The position numbers and the translations under genes are program-made. A stretch of DNA of 64,000 nt from Bacillus sp. S3. Its GTDB lineage: Bacteria; Bacillota; Bacilli; Bacillales; Cytobacillaceae. Under the pieces are notes generated by a model. The model had not been told where the DNA came from. It saw only the letters and a program-made list of their open reading frames with translations, and did not search any database. This document shows positions 51,442 to 59,879 of this stretch, piece by piece. The stretch covers positions 4,399,501 to 4,463,500 of the forward strand of contig NZ_CP039727.1 of NCBI RefSeq assembly GCF_005154805.1. Direction: 5' to 3'. The first letter of the stretch is position 1; each line of letters starts with the position of its first letter.

Positions 51442-52962
51442 TTAATTCATTTGATAGTTTTGAATAACTTGATTGACCATTTCTGCAATCATCTTTGCGT
51501 CGACCTCACCATTAGGGGATACTTGCTTCAGAACCTGATCGACGATTTGTTCAACATCCTGTTTACCTGCGGCTTCTTTCTTAGCTAAAGCAGCTGGTTT
51601 TGGGATAGAAACTTCCTTTATTCCGTAAGCCATTCGCTTAATGTTAATCAAATGGCGTGCAGTCACATTATCTGAGGTAATATTCCCGCCAAATGAACCG
51701 CAGCCAAGTGTTAACGAAGGCATTAAACCTGTGGTCGCCCCCACTGCACCGATAGATGAAAGGGTATTAACCATTAATCTTGAGACAGGCATTTCAAGGG
51801 CGAATTCTTTTGCAACAGCATCATCATTCGTATGAAGCGATAAGCTGTGCCCCCTTCCGCCAAGATTCAAAAGCCTTAAGCACCATTCTTTTGCTTCTTC
51901 ATAGTGATCCGCGGTATAAAGGGCAAAGATGGGCGACAATTTTTCAATTGAAAACGGCACATCTTTTCCCACTCGTGTCTCTTCGGCAATTAAAACCCTT
52001 GTATCAGCCGGTACATTGACTCCCGCCATTTCAGCAATCTTTATCGCCGATTGTCCAACTATTGCTGGATTTAAATGTCCAGGTGTGAGCGTAATAACTT
52101 TTTCTACTAATGCCTTTTCTTCCGCATTCAAAATGTAGCCGCCATAATTCTTCAATTCACGAATCACCATTTGCACGATATTCCGGTCGACCACTAAGGA
52201 TTGCTCCGTTGCACAAATGGTTCCATTATCAAATGATTTACTATCGACAATCATCGATACTGCCTTGGAAACATTCGCACTTTTTTCAATATAACAAGGG
52301 ACATTGCCCGGTCCGACCCCATAGGCAGGTTTCCCCGAGCTGTAAGCGGCCCGGACTAAGGCACCGCCTCCTGTTGCTAAAATGACATTGATATCACGAT
52401 GCTTCATTAATTCATTTGTTGCCGCCATGGACGGCTTGGAAATCCAGCCAATCAGCCCATCTGGCGCACCCGCTTTTACGGCGGCTTCCTGACAAATTTT
52501 CAACGCTTCAACCGTACAATTAACGGCACGCGGATGGGGGCTGACGACAATCGCATTTCTTGTCTTTAATGAAATCATTGCTTTAAAAATGGCGGTTGAC
52601 GTTGGGTTGGTTGTTGGAATAATTCCTGCAACCACACCGTAAGGATACGCGACCTCCGTCATTTTGTGAACGTGGTCTTCACGGATGATCCCAACTGTCT
52701 TTTCATCTTTAATCGATTCATAGACAGCCTTGGAACCCACTTCATTTTTAAGCTGTTTATGCTCCACGATACCCATGCCCGTTTCTTCAACCGCCATTTG
52801 CGCGAGTTCAAGGGATTTGGCATATGCGGCTTCCGCCACGCGCTTCACAATTGCATCTACTTGTTCCTGTGAATAGGACAGGTATTTTTGCTGCGCCTCT
52901 TTTGCACGCTTAACGGCATCCCGCATTTCTTGTATCGATTGGAGATCCTGATCAAATTGCAC
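51442..52962 (-). CDS. eutE: acetaldehyde dehydrogenase (acylating), EutE type
   Basis: About 506 residues. GTG 52962, nine bases from AAAGGGAG, is preferred to GTG 52968. Aldehyde dehydrogenase fold; the catalytic Cys is in NGTICATEQS (about residue 250). It turns acetaldehyde, NAD and CoA into acetyl-CoA. The C-terminal 45 residues after a Pro/Ala linker form two amphipathic helices (QDVEQIVDQVLKQV; AKMIAEMVNQVIQNYQ), a likely cargo signal for the shell. In many Eut enzymes that signal is at the N-terminus. Confidence 0.92.
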   Translation of the reverse strand: MQFDQDLQSIQEMRDAVKRAKEAQQKYLSYSQEQVDAIVKRVAEAAYAKSLELAQMAVEETGMGIVEHKQLKNEVGSKAVYESIKDEKTVGIIREDHVHKMTEVAYPYGVVAGIIPTTNPTSTAIFKAMISLKTRNAIVVSPHPRAVNCTVEALKICQEAAVKAGAPDGLIGWISKPSMAATNELMKHRDINVILATGGGALVRAAYSSGKPAYGVGPGNVPCYIEKSANVSKAVSMIVDSKSFDNGTICATEQSLVVDRNIVQMVIRELKNYGGYILNAEEKALVEKVITLTPGHLNPAIVGQSAIKIAEMAGVNVPADTRVLIAEETRVGKDVPFSIEKLSPIFALYTADHYEEAKEWCLRLLNLGGRGHSLSLHTNDDAVAKEFALEMPVSRLMVNTLSSIGAVGATTGLMPSLTLGCGSFGGNITSDNVTARHLINIKRMAYGIKEVSIPKPAALAKKEAAGKQDVEQIVDQVLKQVSPNGEVDAKMIAEMVNQVIQNYQMN

Positions 52963-53017
52963 TATCACACACTCCCTTTGTTTAAGAAATAAGAAAGTAT
53001 AAATTTTGACCTTGAGA

Positions 53018-53167
53018 AATGTCCAGCTCCAGCGCCCTAGCGGCTAGTGTCCTTCGCTCTCCGCCCTACGATAAGTCAACATCGGCTCGCTCCACTCACC
53101 GTGTTTCCTTTATCTCAGTTGGAGTGCTCCAGGCCATACGCCGCTGACCAGGGCGCTTGCGCTTTTC
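53018..53167 (-). repeat. full-length dispersed repeat of Bacillus type
   Basis: About 150 bp between eutL and eutE. Read on the minus strand it starts AAGCGCAAGCGCCCTGG and ends in TGGAGCTGGACA. It begins within one base of the eutL stop. Such blocks recur many times in Bacillus genomes as I recall them. Partial copies are at 1763 and 14989. It does not encode a protein. Confidence 0.7.
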
Positions 53168-53821
53168 TTAATACCTAATCGGATTTTCAGCGATATCCAA
53201 AATCGCCTCTCTGAAAGCGTCTGCTGCCGCCTGGCAAGCCGATTGAGTGCCTGTCAGTAATCCGCCGCCAAAGTTGGTTTCAGACGGCGGTCCAAAAAAC
53301 TTAACCAGTTTGACATCAGCTGCCTTCATTGCAGCATCCAGGCCATACACCGCTTCTAGTGGAGGTGCAATTAAATAGGCTAAAGGCTCACCCGCGGTAA
53401 TACCAGCTTCTTTCGAAAGATAGGAACCAGTTCTCGAAACAACATGCGCGTAAATGGCATGTGTTTTATCAGCATTAAGTGCTTCAAAAAAGGCATCATA
53501 CTTCGCTGTTTGGAGTACCGCTTCCATGCCGCTTTTCACTTCATCTGGGGACGCTCCGGCGATGATGCCAATCATCTCTCCTGACAAGGGTCCGGATGCA
53601 TGGCCGGAACCAGCGTAAAAGGAGCGGGCATAAACCACTTCAACATCTGCTCTTTTCGTCGCTTCATCAAGAGCCGTATAGCCAACATCATCAACTGTCG
53701 ATGTAAAAATCGCCAAGCTGCGATGATGCGGTTCAAGATGAAATTGCTTCGCCAAATCAGGGTCAACATTTGGAATCACTCGAACTGCTACTATATCAGC
53801 ATGAATACGTTCTAAAGCCAA
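53168..53821 (-). CDS. eutL: EutL-type tandem BMC shell protein
   Basis: 217 residues, two fused BMC modules (BMC-T). EutL marks: MALERIHADIVAVRVIPNVD, VVYARSFYAGSGHASGPLSGE and the second-half FFGPPSETNFGGGLLTG. Trimers carry a gated pore thought to pass large cofactors such as cobalamin. The start is TTG, with GGGGGG upstream, 12 bases after eutC2. Confidence 0.94.
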   Translation of the reverse strand: MALERIHADIVAVRVIPNVDPDLAKQFHLEPHHRSLAIFTSTVDDVGYTALDEATKRADVEVVYARSFYAGSGHASGPLSGEMIGIIAGASPDEVKSGMEAVLQTAKYDAFFEALNADKTHAIYAHVVSRTGSYLSKEAGITAGEPLAYLIAPPLEAVYGLDAAMKAADVKLVKFFGPPSETNFGGGLLTGTQSACQAAADAFREAILDIAENPIRY

Positions 53822-53833
53822 ACTGCTTCCCCC

Positions 53834-54862
53834 CTAGTTTTCTTTTTGAACAAGCGACACTCCGCTTGCCTCATATTTTAAAATTTTCTGAATAACCGTT
53901 CCGAGATAGGCTCCCGCCTCTACAGGGGGAATCCCGCCTTTGTGGATATTCGAAATAACCATTCGGTCGGCCTCAATTGTTCCGATCCTCGGCTTGAAGC
54001 ATAAATAAGCACTCATGGATTCTGCACTTACAAGGCCCGGACGCTCACCAATTAACAGAATAACGACCTTCGGCTGAAGCAATTCACCTACATCATCCAT
54101 CACGGCAACCCGGCCCTTTTCAATATAAAATGGGGTACCAGTATCAAGCCCCAAACTTCCTAATGATTGCTGCAATGATAAGTAGACATCCTCAACATTT
54201 TCTTCCACCGCACTCGAGCTGAGTCCATCGGAAATAATAATTTGAACAGTTGGCGCTTTTCGGCATCTCTTGCTGATGCTCTGCTTGGCCTCATCTGAAA
54301 GCTTCCGCCCTAAATCAGGACGACGAATGTAAACCTCTTTATCACTGACCTTTGTGCTAACCTTGAAAAGATCGAGCCGTTTTAACAGTTCCTCATTTAC
54401 ATCGCCATAAACAGCGTCCACAGCAGCAGCATGATCAAAACGGAATTTTAGCCATGTATCTGTTTTGGGCCGTAACCCCGCTCGTCCCACGCCAATTCGA
54501 GCCGGTGTTTTACTCATGAGTTCTTTCAGTTCCTCGGGATTAAAGGGATGAGGAATCCCTGATACTTGAGAAGTCGGTTCTTCCCTCCTAACAGGGGAAT
54601 CCAGCTGTTCAGGTGACCGGGAATCAGCGTACTTCTTAAATTCGATACGTCCTTGTTCCTGCTGCTCTTCCACTTTTTCCCTAGAGTCATCCGAGGCCCG
54701 GACAAAGTTACGTTTAGCTTCGCTGTTTTCCGTATGGTCCCAGAATTTCACTTTCGCAGATGGGGATATCATTCCTGATGGCTTTTGACTTTCTGAAATC
54801 GTTTGCGTTTGTAATTTTTCCACAATCATTTTAGTGACCTTTTCTATTAGTTCAGGATTCAA
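53834..54862 (-). CDS. eutC: ethanolamine ammonia-lyase small subunit, second copy
   Basis: 342 residues. The TTG start has GGGGGAG ten bases upstream and lies one base after eutB2. The N-terminal helix (MNPELIEKVTKMIVEKLQ) is a likely encapsulation peptide. Residues about 20-115 are a charged, Pro/Ser/Glu-rich linker, longer than in EutC1. The core (about 118-342) keeps PARIGVGRAGLRPKT, FRFDHAAAVDAVYG, IISDGLSSSAVEEN, IGERPGL and EAGAYLG. It holds part of the adenosylcobalamin site. Confidence 0.93.
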   Translation of the reverse strand: MNPELIEKVTKMIVEKLQTQTISESQKPSGMISPSAKVKFWDHTENSEAKRNFVRASDDSREKVEEQQEQGRIEFKKYADSRSPEQLDSPVRREEPTSQVSGIPHPFNPEELKELMSKTPARIGVGRAGLRPKTDTWLKFRFDHAAAVDAVYGDVNEELLKRLDLFKVSTKVSDKEVYIRRPDLGRKLSDEAKQSISKRCRKAPTVQIIISDGLSSSAVEENVEDVYLSLQQSLGSLGLDTGTPFYIEKGRVAVMDDVGELLQPKVVILLIGERPGLVSAESMSAYLCFKPRIGTIEADRMVISNIHKGGIPPVEAGAYLGTVIQKILKYEASGVSLVQKEN

Positions 54863-54863
54863 T

Positions 54864-56240
54864 TTAGTTCACTCCCCCCTTAGAAAAAATGGTCGGATCC
54901 CCCGCAATCTTACTCAGCCTTCCATTTTCAAAAATCCCCATTTTTTCAAGCCATTCAGCGAATAGAGGCGATGGCTGTTTGTTCATCGTTTGTCTGAGTG
55001 TGGCGACATCATGGTAGCTCAGCGATTGATAATTTAACATGCAGTCATCCCCCATTGGGGCAGCAATGACAAAATTCACGCCGGCAGCTGTGAGCAGGAC
55101 ACTAAGGTCTTCAATATCATTTTGGTCCGCTTTAATATGGTTTGTGTAACAGATATCTACGCCCATTGGGATACCATGCATTTTCCCCATAAAATGATCC
55201 TCTAGACCGGCACGAATGACTTGCTTATTGTTATACAAATACTCAGGACCGATAAAGCCCACGACGGTATTGACAATATAGGGATCATAATAGCGGGCAA
55301 ACCCGTAATTTCTTGATTCAAGTGTCATTTGATCCATTCCGAAATGCGCTTCTGCTGACAGCTCCGACCCTTGACCCGTTTCAAAGTATAGGCGCTGCGG
55401 ACCTGTTCCCGTTCCTAAGGTTCTCGCCATGTCATTTGCTTCCTCAAGTAAAGATGCGGATATTCCAAAGGAGCGGTTCGCCGCCTCCGTGCCCGCGATA
55501 CTTTGGAATATCATGTCCGCAGGCGCGCCTTGTTCTATCGCCTTCATTTGTGCCGTCACATGGGCAAGGACACAGTTTTGTGTCGGAATGTCCCATTCTG
55601 TAATAAAATTATGGGTTGCATGGAGCAGGCGTTTCACACTTTCAACCGAATCATCAACTGGATTAATGCCAATCACGGCATCCCCGATCCCATAGGACAA
55701 GCCTTCCTTAAGTGATGCAATCATTCCTTCTACATTATCTGTCGGATGGTTTGGCTGAAGCCTTGAAGAGAGAGTCCCTTTATAACCGATTGTGATATTG
55801 CATTTTGTTAAAATTTCAATCTTGTTGGCCGCATGGACAAGATCGAGATTGGACATGATCTTTGCCGCCGCAGCAATCATTTCACTATTTAATCCCCGGC
55901 TAATCCTCTTTAAATCTTCCCCTGTCGTCGTATCGCTAAGGATATACTCACGAAGCTCAGCAACAGACCAATTTTTAATAGATTCGTAGACGGGTCTGTT
56001 TAGCTGGCTTTCAATAATACGGGAAACCTCATCCTCCTCCGGTGAAAGCAGCGGGTTTTCGCGAATATCTGAAAGTGTCAGCTGACTCAGCACTTCTTTC
56101 GCAGCAATTCGTTCTTGAACGGTTTCAGCCGCTATTCCCGCCAAGCGGTCCCCGGATTTTTCTTCATTCGCTTTCGCAAATAATTCTTTCAAAGAAGTGA
56201 ATTGAAAAGTCGTTCCGATATAATTTGTATGCAGCTTCAT
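54864..56240 (-). CDS. eutB: ethanolamine ammonia-lyase large subunit, second copy
   Basis: 458 residues. Active-site motifs are intact: RLQPNHP, GINPVDDS, YFETGQGSE and TNHIKADQND. It would cleave ethanolamine to acetaldehyde and ammonia with adenosylcobalamin. It differs at many positions from the 452-residue copy at 59880, so the two are not a recent duplication. Located between eutA and the second eutC. Confidence 0.95.
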   Translation of the reverse strand: MKLHTNYIGTTFQFTSLKELFAKANEEKSGDRLAGIAAETVQERIAAKEVLSQLTLSDIRENPLLSPEEDEVSRIIESQLNRPVYESIKNWSVAELREYILSDTTTGEDLKRISRGLNSEMIAAAAKIMSNLDLVHAANKIEILTKCNITIGYKGTLSSRLQPNHPTDNVEGMIASLKEGLSYGIGDAVIGINPVDDSVESVKRLLHATHNFITEWDIPTQNCVLAHVTAQMKAIEQGAPADMIFQSIAGTEAANRSFGISASLLEEANDMARTLGTGTGPQRLYFETGQGSELSAEAHFGMDQMTLESRNYGFARYYDPYIVNTVVGFIGPEYLYNNKQVIRAGLEDHFMGKMHGIPMGVDICYTNHIKADQNDIEDLSVLLTAAGVNFVIAAPMGDDCMLNYQSLSYHDVATLRQTMNKQPSPLFAEWLEKMGIFENGRLSKIAGDPTIFSKGGVN

Positions 56241-56258
56241 TGAAAAATCTTCCTTTCT

Positions 56259-57716
56259 TCATTGATGAAACGTCAATGTCTTAATCACCACCGGGACCAC
56301 ACTTGTTTGAAGCAAATGTCCAATATCCATATAATCACCGTGTTCAACCCGTATTTGATCAATGCAAATGACATTTTGAGCAGGATGCCGGACCTTCAAT
56401 GTTTGCCCTAGAGACTTCGCATGATCGCTTTCTAAAACAATCACGAGCGGCTGTTCTGGATTGGGTTTTGCTTGAACCGATTCGAGAATACAAGCGGCCA
56501 TTTCCTGAATCTGGCGAAATCCTAAATAAGGAATCTCTGTCATATACAAAGCAAAATTTTGCCCTTCAAGCTGAGGATCATACATTTCGATTGCGTGATG
56601 GACCGCTTCTGGGATTCTCTTTAACCCTTCATTCAAATCATATCCAAATCGAATTTGGTAGACCGGAAGATTTCTTAACGGCAGTTCATTACTTTCGACA
56701 TGAATCGTCGCCCCGCTTATTTCGGTCGTCTGTGTCCCCGCTCCAAGAACAGTTGCACGAACCGTCTCAACCGGCTTTACCCATGTCCATGAGGATAAAG
56801 CTTGATTTTTTCTAAGGGAATCAGCCAGCATTTCCCCGAGGTCGTCATAATCTGCTCCAGCAGTGGGTACGTTCTCATATTTGTAGAGACATTCACTGAT
56901 ACCGCCAGAAAACATGATGGCGTCGATGTCCTCCTGCCAATTCGGCTCGTGGCCTAAAAGCAATAGCCGGTCTGCTTCCACGAGTTCCCTCCTCAGCATT
57001 CTTGCAATCACTGCAGCCATAAAGTCCGTTAACTTTTGGAACACGGACTGCTCACGGCTGCTTCCTTCCATGACAGCTAAAGCATTCCACTGAAGAAACA
57101 ATTTTTTGATTGGTGGTGAAATATGTCGAATTTGATTCCCGGAAAACTCGACCAACCTGCCGCCAATATGTAATGTACAAGTCCCGCAAAGTCTCCCTGA
57201 TTTATACACAGCTACATTGGCAGTCCCGCCGCCGATATCAATATTGGCTATTGTCTTTCCCGTTTTCTTCGAATATTCATAGGCACCCGATCCTTTTGCC
57301 GCGATGATTCCCTCTAAATCCGGCCCCGCTGTTGCCACCAGAAATTCACCGGCATGATTGGATAACGAATGGACCATTTCTTCAGCATTTTGTTTCGTTG
57401 CCGTTTCACCTGTTATGATGACAGCCCCCGTTTGAATATCACTGGGCTCAATACCAGCCTTGGCGTATTCACCCTTTACAATGGCTTCCACGGCTTCCAT
57501 ATCAATGGCCGTAGTGGATAATAAAGGGGTACGGAAGATGGGGCTTCGATATAATACTTCCTTATTGACAATCTCGATTCGTGGCAGATGCATCCCGCCC
57601 GCCATATTCATCAATGAGAATTTACTGATAACAAGCTTTGTCGTACTCGTACCAATATCAATACCTGCACTAAGAATTTCCTCATGTTGAGGTTCGTAAC
57701 GCTTAATGACGACCAC
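56259..57716 (-). CDS. eutA: EutA, reactivating factor for ethanolamine ammonia-lyase
   Basis: 485 residues with the actin-like ATPase fold: SAGIDIGTSTTKLVISK at the start, NIDIGGGTANVAVYKSG and FSGGISECLYKYE phosphate loops. EutA replaces damaged cobalamin in the lyase using ATP. The start is uncertain: GTG 57716 has no ribosome site of its own and GAGGTG overlaps it, so an unusual start slightly downstream cannot be excluded. It heads the second part of the locus, after an antitermination site and its own promoter. Confidence 0.92.
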   Translation of the reverse strand: MVVIKRYEPQHEEILSAGIDIGTSTTKLVISKFSLMNMAGGMHLPRIEIVNKEVLYRSPIFRTPLLSTTAIDMEAVEAIVKGEYAKAGIEPSDIQTGAVIITGETATKQNAEEMVHSLSNHAGEFLVATAGPDLEGIIAAKGSGAYEYSKKTGKTIANIDIGGGTANVAVYKSGRLCGTCTLHIGGRLVEFSGNQIRHISPPIKKLFLQWNALAVMEGSSREQSVFQKLTDFMAAVIARMLRRELVEADRLLLLGHEPNWQEDIDAIMFSGGISECLYKYENVPTAGADYDDLGEMLADSLRKNQALSSWTWVKPVETVRATVLGAGTQTTEISGATIHVESNELPLRNLPVYQIRFGYDLNEGLKRIPEAVHHAIEMYDPQLEGQNFALYMTEIPYLGFRQIQEMAACILESVQAKPNPEQPLVIVLESDHAKSLGQTLKVRHPAQNVICIDQIRVEHGDYMDIGHLLQTSVVPVVIKTLTFHQ

Positions 57717-57775
57717 CTCAATTCGATTAAAAAATTATGCTATGTTAAAGGTGTGAATGATTTTACACCCCTGTT

Positions 57776-57905
57776 GATTGGAGCGTAAGGTGCGAGACTC
57801 CTGCGGGAGCAGCGGGACAGGTGAAACCCCACAGGCGCTTTAGCGCCGAGGAGGCTCACCGCCCGCCCCGCGGAAAGCGAGCATCCTGAAGCGGAAATCA
57901 ACAGC
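57776..57905. repeat. second dispersed repeat of Bacillus type, in the eutA leader
   Basis: A 130-bp GC-rich block with CGAGACTCCTGCGGGAGCAG, the GGCGCTTTAGCGCC palindrome and GCCCGCCCCGCGGAAAGCGA. I recall many copies of this block in Bacillus genomes. It lies between the terminator and the eutA start, so any eutA message made from the upstream promoter contains it. Confidence 0.72.
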
Positions 57906-57920
57906 CAAGTAAAGCTGCCA

Positions 57921-57986
57921 AAAATAAAAAAGGCACCTCATATGAGCCATCATTTTCATGACAGATCATACAAGGCGCCTTTGCCT
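57921..57986 (-). promoter_or_regulatory. EutV-type antitermination site and terminator of eutA
   Basis: Minus strand: AGGC-AAAGGC-GCCT (57986-57973) is a hairpin with a six-base loop that has A first and G fourth, the ANTAR recognition pattern. AAAGGCGCCT (57982-57973) can instead pair with AGGTGCCTTT (57938-57929), a long stem followed by a T run. The two exclude each other. A possible first hairpin, ATACA-AATGAA-TTTAT (58003-57988), lies just upstream. Confidence 0.72.
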
Positions 57987-58009
57987 GATAAATTCATTTG
58001 TATACTAAA

Positions 58010-58038
58010 AATATAGTCTAATTATTCAATTTTGTAAA
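58010..58038 (-). promoter_or_regulatory. SigA promoter of eutA
   Basis: TTTACA (58038-58033), a 17-base spacer and TATATT (58015-58010). Transcription would start near 58003, at the first base of the candidate ANTAR hairpin. Confidence 0.62.
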
Positions 58039-58068
58039 GGGTTTCAGTTTAAAAACCTGTCGCTGGAT

Positions 58069-58569
58069 TCAAACAAAAATAGCGGTCTCATCTGAAATCG
58101 ACTCCACATACGCTTTCATCTCTTGCATAGAATTACATTTTACTAGATTTCGAATTTCCTGTAATCCTTGCCCTGTAATAGAAGAGGTAAGAACAATCGG
58201 TCCTTTTGGAATCACCTTTTTCAATAAGTGAATAGCTGAGTGAATATCGGCTTGTTCGGAGTCGCATTTCGTGACAACCCCAATCGGCAGCTTATTGATA
58301 CCGGTACTAAAGCCAGGTGGAAAAATCGTCCTTTGCTTCGTGCCATCCTGCAAATATAGGACATGCGTCACTTCAAGTGATGTCGCCATAATATTTTTAT
58401 AGAAAAAAGGATTTTCCGTGTATTCGCCCGGTGTATCGACAATCCAGTCATGAAACGTGAGGGCTTGCGTCTTCACCGCTTCCACCTTTCTTTCAAGAAG
58501 GGCATTGGTTAACGTTGATTTCCCTGCACCAATTGAACCAATCAGCATCGCCCTATTTTTTTTCATCAT
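58069..58569 (-). CDS. eutP: EutP/PduV-type GTPase
   Basis: 166 residues with a Ras-like fold: P-loop GSIGAGKST (11-19), DTPGEY, TKCD and a G5-like region. It may be a GTPase or acetate kinase-like protein of the shell; its role is unsettled. It follows eutS by 15 bases. The last gene of the first eut block before the promoter and leader of eutA. Confidence 0.88.
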   Translation of the reverse strand: MMKKNRAMLIGSIGAGKSTLTNALLERKVEAVKTQALTFHDWIVDTPGEYTENPFFYKNIMATSLEVTHVLYLQDGTKQRTIFPPGFSTGINKLPIGVVTKCDSEQADIHSAIHLLKKVIPKGPIVLTSSITGQGLQEIRNLVKCNSMQEMKAYVESISDETAIFV

Positions 58570-58584
58570 AATCCGCTGCCTCCA

Positions 58585-58926
58585 TTACGATTTTGTAATG
58601 TTTGATGGAGAGTACTGTAATACTTCAGATAAGAATCGGTTAATTTCTTCCATCGCCATTTGGACAGAAGAAACACTGCCGATAATGACAAGACTTCCTG
58701 TAAAACGGTCTAAGAAACCTATTTGCACATCGGCTGCTTTTGTAGCTAAATCACCAGCAATGATCACCGTTTCACTTGGTGTCAACGTTAATATCCCCAT
58801 CGCACCTGCTTCCTGAATGCCTAATTTTTCAAACATATCAGGATTAGGATTGGCGATTAGATGACTTAATGTCACTTGCTTTCCCGGCACGAATTCCTGA
58901 ATAAATCGTTTTTTCTCTTCACTCAT
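58585..58926 (-). CDS. eutS: EutS-type shell protein (circularly permuted BMC)
   Basis: 113 residues: KRFIQEFVPGKQVTLSHLIANP, the EutS start, then LGIQEAGAMGILTLTPSET and the BMC second half. Its bent hexamer is thought to shape shell edges. It lies between eutC1 and eutP with ribosome site AAGGAG. Confidence 0.93.
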   Translation of the reverse strand: MSEEKKRFIQEFVPGKQVTLSHLIANPNPDMFEKLGIQEAGAMGILTLTPSETVIIAGDLATKAADVQIGFLDRFTGSLVIIGSVSSVQMAMEEINRFLSEVLQYSPSNITKS

Positions 58927-58997
58927 AACTGCACCTCCTTAGGTGATCACCTTAAACTTCCACATAGTTATCACCTGACAACTTTCAAATCTACAAT

Positions 58998-59861
58998 CTA
59001 CTTTAATTGGGCAAACTTTACCCCACTGGCTTTATGTTTTAAAACATCCGCGATTAGGTCAGCAAGATAGGCTCCTGCTTCAACCGGTGGAATACCGCCA
59101 TCATGAATGTTAGAAATGACGGTCCTGTCTGCTTCAACGGTATCTTCATTTGGACGATATATAAGATAGGCACTAATACTCTTTGATGTAGCAAGACCCG
59201 GACGCTCCCCGATAAGGGAAATGACAACATCACAATTAACGATGGAAGCCAACTCATCTTGGATCCATACACGGCTTCTTTTTATAAAAACAGGATCTCC
59301 GGTAGAAATATTTTTAACTGTTAAGCCCTGAATCAGCGCTGGAAGTAAGTCCGGAACATTCGCTTCAATTCCAGTGGAACTCAACCCATCTGACACAATG
59401 ATTTGGACTTGGTTGTTTTTAGGAATATTGGCTTCGGCCCATTTCCTGGATGCCTCATCAAGCTTTCGGCCACTATCTAAATTCATTAAATATTCATCCA
59501 TTGATTTCGATATAGAACTAAGGACAGGAATCTTCAATTCTGCTAAAAATTCCTCCGAGACTCCTCTGAAAACAGCATCCTGTGCAGCGGCATGGTCGAT
59601 CCGGAAATCAAGGTACTCCCTTGTCTTCATCCGTGTCCCCGTGCGTCCGATGCCGATTCTTGCTGGTGTAATGGATTGAACCTTTTCAATCGTTTCACGG
59701 TCGATCGGGTTGTCTACTCCTACAACATTCTTTTTTTCAAAAACTAGATCCCGGGTAATCTCTCCCACTTTTTCTTTACTCACAGTTGAGTTAACGGGGT
59801 TCGTTTGCTGCGTCTTTTCCAGTTCCTCCATTACTTGTTTGACTATAGCTTGTATATCCAA
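58998..59861 (-). CDS. eutC: ethanolamine ammonia-lyase small subunit, first copy
   Basis: 287 residues. The TTG start has GGGGGG upstream. N-terminal helix MDIQAIVKQVMEELEK, a likely encapsulation peptide, a short linker, then the core with PARIGIGRTGTRMKT, FRIDHAAAQDAVF, IVSDGLSSTGIEAN, IGERPGL and EAGAYLADL. Paired with the large subunit 18 bases upstream. This copy lacks the long linker of the second EutC. Confidence 0.94.
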   Translation of the reverse strand: MDIQAIVKQVMEELEKTQQTNPVNSTVSKEKVGEITRDLVFEKKNVVGVDNPIDRETIEKVQSITPARIGIGRTGTRMKTREYLDFRIDHAAAQDAVFRGVSEEFLAELKIPVLSSISKSMDEYLMNLDSGRKLDEASRKWAEANIPKNNQVQIIVSDGLSSTGIEANVPDLLPALIQGLTVKNISTGDPVFIKRSRVWIQDELASIVNCDVVISLIGERPGLATSKSISAYLIYRPNEDTVEADRTVISNIHDGGIPPVEAGAYLADLIADVLKHKASGVKFAQLK

Positions 59862-59879
59862 TTTGCTGACCCCCCTCTC

